Origin: HGM04593 sp045578665
GTDB taxonomy: Bacteria > Bacteroidota > Bacteroidia > Bacteroidales > Bacteroidaceae
Assembly (NCBI GenBank): GCA_045578665.1
Contig: JAZNKR010000182.1
Location: 1 to 32,577 of the forward strand
Reading direction: 5' to 3'
Length of the DNA stretch: 32,577 nucleotides
Positions within the stretch are counted from its first letter, which is position 1. Each line of letters opens with the position of its first letter. This document shows, one piece after another, positions 26,381 through 32,577 of this stretch. The position numbers and the translations under genes were made by a program. The notes under the pieces are model-generated. The model ran no database searches, was not told the DNA's origin, and saw nothing but the letters and a program-made list of their open reading frames with translations.

Positions 26381-27622
26381 ATGGCAGAAGGACTAAAAGT
26401 ATTAATGATGGGTGGCCAGAGGGTCGGAAAAAGTTCGGCACTCGCTGCTGTGATGAATGCATTCATCACAGGTCAAAGCAAAGATATTTTTACCGCTAAA
26501 GACACAACAACGTTGGCAAAGGAAGACGGTGTCAAGCAAATGTCCATCAAATCCAAATTGGCAGAAGTAAAGAATATGCTGTCCGACCATGCCGGCAAGA
26601 CCATCCTTGTAGATTCGGGAAAGACAGACAAGATATGGGATTACACCCTCAAGCTCACCCTCGTAGAGACAGACGAGTCGATGGAGATTACGTTTACCGA
26701 CATAAACGGCGAGTTTTTCGAATGGGGCAACACGCACCAAGACGAGATAATAAAACTGGTCGAAGCATACGATGTCTTCATCATAGCGGTAGACACCCCA
26801 TTCCTTATGGAAGCAAGAAACAAAGAATCGCAGCTGGTAACCAATGTCACCAACACAAAATACAACTGCATTGACTCAATCCACACTTTCCTTTCATATA
26901 TAAACGACGACGAAGGCGAAAATGCCAAACTCGTAATCTTTGTTCCTATCAAATGCGAACACTGGGCACAAAAAGGAGAACTCGATTCAGTAACAGCAGC
27001 CATAGAAGAAGATTACTGCACCCCCATTACTGCACTCAAGAAATACAAAAGCGTGCAGATAGAAATACTTCCGATACAGACAGTGGGGTCGGCAGTATTC
27101 TATGAGCACAAAGAGGCATACATATTTGACTGGACAGAGAAATTCCTACTGTTCTTTGATGTAAATAAATCCTCAAAATGTTGTCTTTTACCAAATAATA
27201 GTGTACTTTTAGCCAATGGAAAAAAGAAGCCCTTAAAAGAAGGAAAATTGCGCGAAGACATGGACGCAATACTCATTCCCGGAACCGATATTACAAGACC
27301 CAACTCATGGTACAGAATAACATCGTCCGAATATGCGCCGCACAACTGCGAACAGTTGGCATATCATATACTCGAATTCATGTTTGCCAAAGTAGTTGAC
27401 GCAAAGATTCGCAGCGCAGAAAGCGAGAACGTCCTGTCAAAAGCCTTCAATTTCATACTGAATGTAGGAACATTGGGGCTATGGAACAAATTGCGCGACA
27501 TATTCGGTGGAATCACACTCGAACAGATGAAAGCCGTTATAACGCAAATACACGACAAGAACCTTATAAAATACTCCGGCGAAGGAATTGCAACGCTAAA
27601 AAAATGTAATTTTAAAAGTTAA
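26381..27622 (+). CDS. Small GTPase-like protein D of the set
   Basis: 413 residues, the longest of the four. P-loop G-G-Q-R-V-G-K-S (11-18), G3 FTDINGEFFEWG, A-V-D-T-P-F-L-M-E, V-P-I-K-C-E-H-W, IPGTDITRPNSWYRI and YAPHNCEQLAYHIL. An extension at about 335-375 (..AKIRSAESENVLSKAFNFIL..) precedes the same helical tail as in B (..TLEQMKAVITQIHDKNLIKYSGEGIATL). It is followed 4 nt later by its own tail-anchored partner, repeating the C/partner arrangement, so the operon holds two GTPase-partner modules. Confidence 0.68.
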   Translation: MAEGLKVLMMGGQRVGKSSALAAVMNAFITGQSKDIFTAKDTTTLAKEDGVKQMSIKSKLAEVKNMLSDHAGKTILVDSGKTDKIWDYTLKLTLVETDESMEITFTDINGEFFEWGNTHQDEIIKLVEAYDVFIIAVDTPFLMEARNKESQLVTNVTNTKYNCIDSIHTFLSYINDDEGENAKLVIFVPIKCEHWAQKGELDSVTAAIEEDYCTPITALKKYKSVQIEILPIQTVGSAVFYEHKEAYIFDWTEKFLLFFDVNKSSKCCLLPNNSVLLANGKKKPLKEGKLREDMDAILIPGTDITRPNSWYRITSSEYAPHNCEQLAYHILEFMFAKVVDAKIRSAESENVLSKAFNFILNVGTLGLWNKLRDIFGGITLEQMKAVITQIHDKNLIKYSGEGIATLKKCNFKS

Positions 27623-27626
27623 GAAT

Positions 27627-28790
27627 ATGATCAGATACTATACATTCTACAATTGCGGAGGATACAAAGATATGTATCTCGGTTCGGACGACAATGGTAT
27701 TCAAGCACATTACTATATCCCCCTATTGGCACGATGGGAAAATAATCCAACCCCCGCAAACGAACAAAAACTCGAAATGGCAAAGAAAGTCGCCAAAGTA
27801 GAACTGATAACAAATACTGCATCCTACGATTTCCCGATTGAATGCAAACCGCATTTCTCCCGCGGTGAATTCAAAGCCATATACCAAACTCTGAAGGATG
27901 GCAGCACCTGTTTCTGCATAAGAGACATCAAAGACAACAAGACCGACGAAGAAGCCAGAGAAACACCATTCAATTTCTTATTCATAGCAAACGGCAAAGA
28001 AAGCATAAAAAAATTGGACAATCTGGCTTTGTCGTATCTCGAAGACAGCAACAAAGTAGAAGAGATTATCAGAAATTCTATTTCGTATGACCCACAAACC
28101 AATGGCATAAAATTCGATTTGCCTCGCATGGAAGAAGAATTGCCGGCAAACAATGCAGAGCAAAAAATATTCCACATTAACGGCAAAGTCATTTATCTGA
28201 AGTTAAACAACAGCAGCATTGAGAAGGCATTGACAGCACTCAACATAGACAACACATCAGTCGATGCTTTCTATGACTACAACAACAACATCATAAGAGG
28301 AGCAATACGGTTCGAAGATAATAACATTCCACCAATAATATATGTACCCAAATCAAAGGAAGGAAATACCAACGACAATCCCGAGAATCAGGATTCCGGG
28401 CACTCATCTTCCACAGAATCATCATCTCCCGCAGATGTCCAATGTGCCAAAGAGGTAGAAACAGAGGAGTCCTCAATAGATGACAACACTCCCAAAGTCT
28501 CCATTGCGGACGAAACAGAGCGACCAACACAAGGAATATCTTCCGAAGATCTTGAAGCCATCAAAATGAAGCTAAAAGAAATATCAGAGGATATAAATGA
28601 AAAATATACCCTATTGACGGCATTGATAAATGAATCCAAAAGAGAGAACGACCAACTGATTCAAATAAGGTCGGCAAAAGACGTCATCAACATTATAAAA
28701 AGTCTAACCGACAAAGAAATAATTATAGTTTCAATAATAATGATTATTGGAATGATAGTTGGAATTATTTTTGGCGCTCTAATATTTTAA
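27627..28790 (+). CDS. Tail-anchored GTPase-partner protein (second, longer)
   Basis: 387 residues. The N-terminal domain (about 1-235, starting MIRYYTFYNCGGYKDMYLG) is paralogous to the protein at 25520. A low-complexity Ser/Glu/Asp-rich linker (about 240-310) and a short coiled coil (about 310-345, ..EAIKMKLKEISEDINEKY..) precede a C-terminal transmembrane helix (..VSIIMIIGMIVGIIFGALI). The linker and coiled coil make a tether that would hold the domain away from the membrane and may oligomerise it; the shorter paralogue lacks both. No enzyme motif is visible. I do not recognise a named family. Confidence 0.5.
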   Translation: MIRYYTFYNCGGYKDMYLGSDDNGIQAHYYIPLLARWENNPTPANEQKLEMAKKVAKVELITNTASYDFPIECKPHFSRGEFKAIYQTLKDGSTCFCIRDIKDNKTDEEARETPFNFLFIANGKESIKKLDNLALSYLEDSNKVEEIIRNSISYDPQTNGIKFDLPRMEEELPANNAEQKIFHINGKVIYLKLNNSSIEKALTALNIDNTSVDAFYDYNNNIIRGAIRFEDNNIPPIIYVPKSKEGNTNDNPENQDSGHSSSTESSSPADVQCAKEVETEESSIDDNTPKVSIADETERPTQGISSEDLEAIKMKLKEISEDINEKYTLLTALINESKRENDQLIQIRSAKDVINIIKSLTDKEIIIVSIIMIIGMIVGIIFGALIF

Positions 28791-28809
28791 ACAATAAACA
28801 AACATAATT

Positions 28810-29706
28810 ATGAAACTTGCAAATTTAGACAGCAAAACCTATGAGCACTCATTTGACAGAGCAGCTCTCAACACACTGAGAAACCTTCCCGGTTTTGATA
28901 CAGTTACAAACTTTATTCTCAACTGGGCTGCAGTTCGCTGGAATCTTGTAGCCATGCAAGGCAGTAACTTTCATGTAACAAGAGACTCATGCCCCGAACT
29001 ATACGACCAGATAAGAGAGGTTGCAGATACTTTGGGAGTAGAGGATTTCCCCGAAATCTATACACAATGGGGATATGCAGTCAACGGCTACACAACCGGC
29101 AACAACGACAAGACCATGCTGGTGCTCAATTCAGGAGCAATAGATTTGCTTACCAAACCACAACTCGACTACGTGGTAGGACACGAAATGGGACACATAA
29201 AAAGCGGTCATGTACTCTACCACCTGATGGCGCAACTCATTACAAGCTGCATCAGCATGATTCCACTCGGCGAAGCTCTTCTTACACCTATCCACTACGG
29301 TCTTATCTATTGGCAAAGAATGTCGGAATTTACAGCCGACCGCGCAGGACTCTTGGCATGCCAGGACAAGGATGCTGCAATCGAATGTATAATAAAAATG
29401 GCAGGTGCACCCCAGAAATACTTCGAACAGCTCAACAAAGAGGCATTCCTTAAACAAGCCGAAGAGTTCGAGACAAGATTCGGCAACGTCGCAGACTCGG
29501 CAATAAAGACCATCTCTATAATGTCAAGTACACACCCGTGGACAGTTTACCGTGCAGGCGAACTGCTCAAGTGGATCGAGTCAGGCGAATACGATAGAAT
29601 ACTAAATGAATATGGAGGTATCCAATGTCCCCACGGATGTGGAAATTCTGTTGCAAAAAATGCAACTGTATGCAACAGATGCGGTCTACCTATAAACTTC
29701 AACTAA
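28810..29706 (+). CDS. M48-like metallopeptidase with C-terminal zinc ribbon (second)
   Basis: 298 residues, no signal peptide. HEMGH at 125-129 and Glu173 in EFTADRAG form an M48 zinc site. A hydrophobic helix (about 135-165) follows HEMGH and may touch the membrane. The C-terminus has four Cys in C-P-H-G-C (273-277) and C-N-R-C (288-291), a small zinc ribbon absent from the other two peptidases and probably used for substrate or nucleic-acid/protein docking. It is closely related to the next gene. It starts 20 bp after the second tail-anchored protein, within the same operon. Confidence 0.85.
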   Translation: MKLANLDSKTYEHSFDRAALNTLRNLPGFDTVTNFILNWAAVRWNLVAMQGSNFHVTRDSCPELYDQIREVADTLGVEDFPEIYTQWGYAVNGYTTGNNDKTMLVLNSGAIDLLTKPQLDYVVGHEMGHIKSGHVLYHLMAQLITSCISMIPLGEALLTPIHYGLIYWQRMSEFTADRAGLLACQDKDAAIECIIKMAGAPQKYFEQLNKEAFLKQAEEFETRFGNVADSAIKTISIMSSTHPWTVYRAGELLKWIESGEYDRILNEYGGIQCPHGCGNSVAKNATVCNRCGLPINFN

Positions 29707-29716
29707 GATTGTTATC

Positions 29717-30535
29717 ATGCCAAAGATACTAAAAGGACTATCCGCCATCGAGTTTCTCAATCCCGAAGACAAGGAGGGATTGAATAAACTCGATGCAGTA
29801 CCCGGTCTGAAAAGCTTCCTTGCCGAAACTGTATCCAATATCCGCGAAAAGTTCATAACTATTGATATGCTTGGTGATGGATTGAGCATAACCGCAGATT
29901 CCTATCCCGAGCTACACAAGTTGCTGACCAATACAGCGGCAACATTGGATGTAGAGAATATTCCCGACTTCTCCATGATATGGTCATACGAAATATCATT
30001 GGGAACGGAGGGAGTGAGCCGCCCTCGAATCTCAGCGTTGAGTGGTGCCGTCGATATTCTGTCAGATAAAGAATTGACCTTCTTGTTGGGTCACGAGCTT
30101 GGGCATCTGGCTGCCGGACACAAGCCCTATCACAATCTGTTGATTACCTTCTACACCCCAATAATGAAGATGATTCCAAATGCCGAAGTGTGGTTGGCGC
30201 TTTTGAGACCTATGTTACTGAAGTGGTTCCGCCTCTCCGATTTCACAGCCGACAGAGCCGGACTATTGGCATGTCAGGATATTGATGTAGCAATAAAGGC
30301 CATGATAAAAATGGCAGGCGCCCCTCTCAAATATCACGACAAGATAAACACGGAAGCCTTTTTGAGGCAGGCCAAAAGGTTTGAACAAAACAACAGAGGC
30401 TTTGCAGACAACATTATACAGAACCTTTCTATAAACACAGCCTGCGCTCCGTGGCTGGTAGTCAGAGCCGCAAAACTGTACGAATGGTACAAAAGCGGAG
30501 AGTACGACGAACTTATAAACAAATATTCGATATGA
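29717..30535 (+). CDS. M48-like metallopeptidase (third), Asp at the third zinc position
   Basis: 272 residues, no signal peptide. HELGH at 126-130 is intact, but the M48 ligand Glu is Asp175 here (DFTADRAG against EFTADRAG in the neighbour). Asp can bind zinc, so the enzyme may be active with changed geometry or may be a non-catalytic partner. It lacks the zinc ribbon. The C-terminus (..VVRAAKLYEWYKSGEYDELINKYSI) matches the region before the ribbon in the second peptidase. Its stop overlaps the start of the small peptide gene (ATGA), so it is translationally coupled to the putative precursor and could act as its leader peptidase; this is inference. Confidence 0.82.
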   Translation: MPKILKGLSAIEFLNPEDKEGLNKLDAVPGLKSFLAETVSNIREKFITIDMLGDGLSITADSYPELHKLLTNTAATLDVENIPDFSMIWSYEISLGTEGVSRPRISALSGAVDILSDKELTFLLGHELGHLAAGHKPYHNLLITFYTPIMKMIPNAEVWLALLRPMLLKWFRLSDFTADRAGLLACQDIDVAIKAMIKMAGAPLKYHDKINTEAFLRQAKRFEQNNRGFADNIIQNLSINTACAPWLVVRAAKLYEWYKSGEYDELINKYSI

Positions 30536-30714
30536 ACCGTATAACAAATTCCACTCCTTCGCACACTATAAATGCAGGAGTAATGGCAACACTTAACAGG
30601 AACAGAATAGAAGAGCCCACGAAAAAAACAGCAGCAATCAAAGCAATGGGATTGGCGGCATGTCAAGGGCTATGCATTACCTACAACCTCCACAAAAAGA
30701 AATTCTGCCAATAA
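30532..30714 (+). CDS. 60-residue candidate RiPP precursor peptide
   Basis: The reading frame begins at the ATG that overlaps the M48 stop (ATGA) and ends at a TAA whose last base is the first base of the maturase start (TAATG). The peptide has a Ser/Thr/Asn-rich, Cys-free N-terminal part (1-35) and a C-terminal part with three Cys (44, 48 and 59), including C-Q-G-L-C, and a basic stretch near the end (HKKKFC). That is the layout of a leader followed by a core. It has no Gly-Gly motif. An open frame extends further upstream inside the peptidase gene, but the coupled ATG is the natural start. I do not recognise a known precursor family; the call rests on size, Cys placement and the radical SAM gene directly behind it. 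Confidence 0.6.
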   Translation: MNRITNSTPSHTINAGVMATLNRNRIEEPTKKTAAIKAMGLAACQGLCITYNLHKKKFCQ

Positions 30715-31949
30715 TGCAAATTACGACTTCGCGAGGAAACACTTACTCATATTCTCCCCTCGACAATTCAATTGTCGAGGGAGAATATGATTGCGTCACA
30801 CCATTCCACATCAGTTTCAAGCCCCTCGAACAGATAACAAACCTGCCCGCCATAAGTTCATATACCATTGGTGTTACAGAGCAGTGCAACATGCGCTGTT
30901 CCTATTGTTGCTATTCGGGCAAATACCCCGAACACCGAACACACTCCACTACAAAACTTACAAGCGAAGCAATTCCCGCTATAATAGAATTGATAAACGA
31001 CACGGCAACATCGGAACAAATATCAATAGAATTCTACGGTGGCGAAAGCCTGATTGAATTGAAATGGATCAAAGAATTTGTTTCAAAAGCCGACAATGCC
31101 ATTCACGGCAGAAAAATAAAATACGAACTTTCGACAAACGGACTTCTCCTGTCACAGCAGACAGCAGATTGGCTGGTGGAAAACAACTTCACGCTCTTTG
31201 TGTCGGTTGACGGTACCCGACTGCACCACGACAGATACCGCAAGGACATTTCGGGACGCGGCACATTCGGAACCATAGGCAAAAATCTGGAATACATAAA
31301 AGCAGAGTACCCTGAATATTGGTGCTCCAACATCAATCTGATGATGACAATTCCTCAGATAGAATCGCTTTGTGAAATATCTTCGGAGTGGGAAAAATCG
31401 CCATTGCTGCACGATAAGCAACCACTGAGAATTTCAGGAGTGGCAACTATATACAATTCCGAATGCAAGAAAATTGACTATGAGACAGAAAAGGAAAAAT
31501 ATCTTCAAATAGTCCGGTTCTTCATTTCGCACCCCGAGCAGAAACTTATAGCCACCTTCTTCAATTCATGGTTATCCGAATGGATAGACAGACCCATTTT
31601 TACACTTACCGACACAATTGAATATCCAACCTGTATACCCCACAACAAGAAACTATTTATTGATGCCAAAGGACTTGTGGGAATATGCGAGAATTCATCC
31701 GACACAATAAGAATAGGCAGTATAGGAAACGGACTGGAGTTCGACAAGGTAAACAACGTTGTTGAACGAACTGCCAATATTATTGCAAGCCGTTGCAAGG
31801 AGTGTACCGTCGCAAGGGTGTGTGATATATGTCCGGATGTACTGAGATTATCACCCGATGAACTTGACGTCTATTGCCACAATAAAAGAGCAAACCAACA
31901 GATAAAGTTCCGTTGCTTTTGTGAACTTGCAGAAGAGGGACTTATATGA
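30714..31949 (+). CDS. Radical SAM/SPASM peptide maturase
   Basis: 411 residues from the ATG overlapping the precursor stop; the frame is open further upstream but into the precursor gene. The radical SAM cluster motif C-N-M-R-C-S-Y-C is at 58-65 (Cys58, 62, 65), followed by FYGGES (107-112) for SAM binding. The C-terminal SPASM region has Cys307, 325, 361, 364, 370, 373 and 388, enough for two auxiliary clusters. The N-terminal part (ITTSRGNTYSYSP..) resembles that of other Bacteroidetes peptide maturases. Enzymes of this type install thioether, C-C or epimerised links in ribosomal peptides. Its substrate is most likely the 60-residue peptide just upstream. The exact chemistry cannot be predicted. 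Confidence 0.88.
   Translation: MQITTSRGNTYSYSPLDNSIVEGEYDCVTPFHISFKPLEQITNLPAISSYTIGVTEQCNMRCSYCCYSGKYPEHRTHSTTKLTSEAIPAIIELINDTATSEQISIEFYGGESLIELKWIKEFVSKADNAIHGRKIKYELSTNGLLLSQQTADWLVENNFTLFVSVDGTRLHHDRYRKDISGRGTFGTIGKNLEYIKAEYPEYWCSNINLMMTIPQIESLCEISSEWEKSPLLHDKQPLRISGVATIYNSECKKIDYETEKEKYLQIVRFFISHPEQKLIATFFNSWLSEWIDRPIFTLTDTIEYPTCIPHNKKLFIDAKGLVGICENSSDTIRIGSIGNGLEFDKVNNVVERTANIIASRCKECTVARVCDICPDVLRLSPDELDVYCHNKRANQQIKFRCFCELAEEGLI
30748..30789 (+). promoter_or_regulatory. Large inverted repeat inside the start of the maturase gene
   Basis: Left arm 30748-30767 and right arm 30771-30789 pair over 19 bp with one bulged C, and the loop is only three bases. It begins 34 nt after the maturase start codon and encodes SPLDNSIVEGEY. 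No T tract follows, so it is not a plain terminator. It could slow ribosomes or RNA polymerase, or be a cleavage site, so that precursor is made in excess of maturase. The structure is seen; the role is inferred. Confidence 0.6.
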
Positions 31950-32428
31950 ATTCATTAGATGCATTGCATACAAAGAACTGCAAGATAAGCTTCATGCAAA
32001 AGGATGATTCCGCATGGCTTCACTCTCTGATTGAGGACGAAGATGTACTTAAATATCTTCCTGGATTATTACCATTTTCGACCTCGCACGAGACAACTTT
32101 AAAATTCATCAATTCAATGCAGTCTGCATATAACACAGAACGAGGCTTTTTATGGAAAATAGAGCACAACAACATCCCTGTCGGTTTTATATGTATTTTT
32201 GATTTTGATGAAAGCCCTACCTGTTGCTACGCAATCAGAAAAGATAAACGCAGACAAGGCATAATGAGCGAATGTCTGGATGCGGTATTATCCGGTTTGA
32301 CATCCCTTTATAAGGACAAAAAGAGATTCTACTTTGATATTGAAAAGGGAAACACCGCATCATTGTCTGTTTGCCAAAAATTAAACAACAGATTTCCTAT
32401 CAGCATCAACATAACAGAGACTCCGTAA
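31946..32428 (+). CDS. GNAT-family acetyltransferase (RimJ/RimL-like)
   Basis: 160 residues, a typical single GNAT domain: an N-terminal strand/helix (..DDSAWLHSLIEDEDVLKYL..), a central strand (..VGFICIFDFDE..), the acetyl-CoA-binding R-K-D-K-R-R-Q-G-I-M-S-E (Q/RxxGxG/A-like motif A) and a C-terminal N-T-A-S-L-S-V-C-Q-K-L stretch. It starts at an ATGA overlap with the maturase stop, so it belongs to the peptide cassette. It might acetylate the mature peptide, its export form or a self target for immunity; none of these can be told from sequence. No further gene is visible in the last 149 bp of the window. Confidence 0.82.
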   Translation: MNSLDALHTKNCKISFMQKDDSAWLHSLIEDEDVLKYLPGLLPFSTSHETTLKFINSMQSAYNTERGFLWKIEHNNIPVGFICIFDFDESPTCCYAIRKDKRRQGIMSECLDAVLSGLTSLYKDKKRFYFDIEKGNTASLSVCQKLNNRFPISINITETP

Positions 32429-32577
32429 GAAACTGTTCGTTTTTTTAACTTAAAGGAAAACCTATCAATTAATTCCAAAATAAAACAAAAAGCGACCAAA
32501 ATAGAATGCACCCGGAAAAGAAATATAGATTATTAATAATTTATAGAACCACCCTAAAATGTCTTGCGAAGGTCTTT
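32429..32577. other. Downstream A/T-rich end of window
   Basis: No gene, clear hairpin terminator or promoter can be supported here. A short T run follows the acetyltransferase stop, but without a convincing stem. The operon may end here or continue beyond the window. Confidence 0.4.

Noticed and set aside
27627..28790. Ser/Glu-rich linker of the second tail-anchored protein as a frameshift artefact
   Set aside because: The frame stays open into a coiled coil and a proper C-terminal membrane helix, so the linker is genuine.
30451..30531. Longer form of the small peptide starting inside the M48 gene
   Set aside because: The ATGA-overlap start at 30532 is the natural coupled start; the upstream part is read out of frame within a conserved peptidase sequence.
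30660..30713. Longer N-terminus of the radical SAM maturase
   Set aside because: It would overlap the peptide gene by over 50 nt, and the family-like N-terminus begins at 30714.
1..32577. CRISPR arrays, tRNA or rRNA genes, integrase or attachment sites
   Set aside because: No regularly spaced repeats, cloverleaf-like sequences, rRNA stretches or recombinase motifs were seen anywhere in the window.

Overview
The window looks like the chromosome of a host-associated Bacteroidales bacterium (Prevotella/Bacteroides-like). The clues are Bacteroidetes-type promoters (-7 TAnnTTTG, sometimes with a -33 TTTG), little Shine-Dalgarno sequence, Ser-type sulfatase and GH110 genes typical of gut Bacteroidetes, and short C-terminal tails of the form YYNLxGxPVxxPQxGIYI seen on secreted proteins of this order. 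Every credible gene is on the + strand. No rRNA, tRNA, CRISPR array, transposase or SusC/SusD pair is visible.

Region 1 (about 1-17,330) is a glycan-degradation locus with strongly C-ending codon use. It holds a Ser-type sulfatase, an operon of five exported proteins (an M60-like/gluzincin peptidase with a carbohydrate-binding-like domain, a six-hairpin glycosidase-like enzyme, a GH110 alpha-1,3-galactosidase lipoprotein, and two tandem sialate O-acetylesterase-type enzymes) that ends at a perfect 18-bp terminator, and two large paralogous double esterases, each with its own promoter and terminator. Sulfatase, GH110 and M60-like peptidase together suggest mucin or blood-group-type O-glycans as substrate. 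Six esterase domains in four genes suggest that removing O-acyl groups is a major step. The sulfatase and the two double-esterase genes share a TTCCC box next to their -7 element, which suggests one regulon.

Region 2 (about 17,430-32,430) changes character: A/T-richer coding sequence and soluble or tail-anchored proteins. It reads as one long tightly packed operon: an ECF-like sigma factor, an overlapping soluble anti-sigma-like protein, an M48 metallopeptidase, a dynamin-like large GTPase, four paralogous small GTPases with an unusual P-x-K-C-E motif where NKxD is expected, two tail-anchored partner proteins placed directly after GTPases, two more M48 peptidases, then a 60-codon Cys-containing peptide, a radical SAM/SPASM maturase and a GNAT acetyltransferase. 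The last four genes are joined by ATGA or TAATG overlaps, so the peptide-maturation cassette is translationally coupled to the protease/GTPase genes. A large inverted repeat lies just inside the maturase gene.

The GTPase, tail-anchored partner and peptidase set recalls the GTPase-centred conflict systems predicted by comparative genomics (DO-GTPase/GAP1-type), but coupling to three M48 peptidases, a dedicated sigma/anti-sigma pair and a RiPP-like cassette is not a combination I recognise. This operon is the best candidate for an undescribed system. Its function (defence, competition or membrane stress) is inference only.
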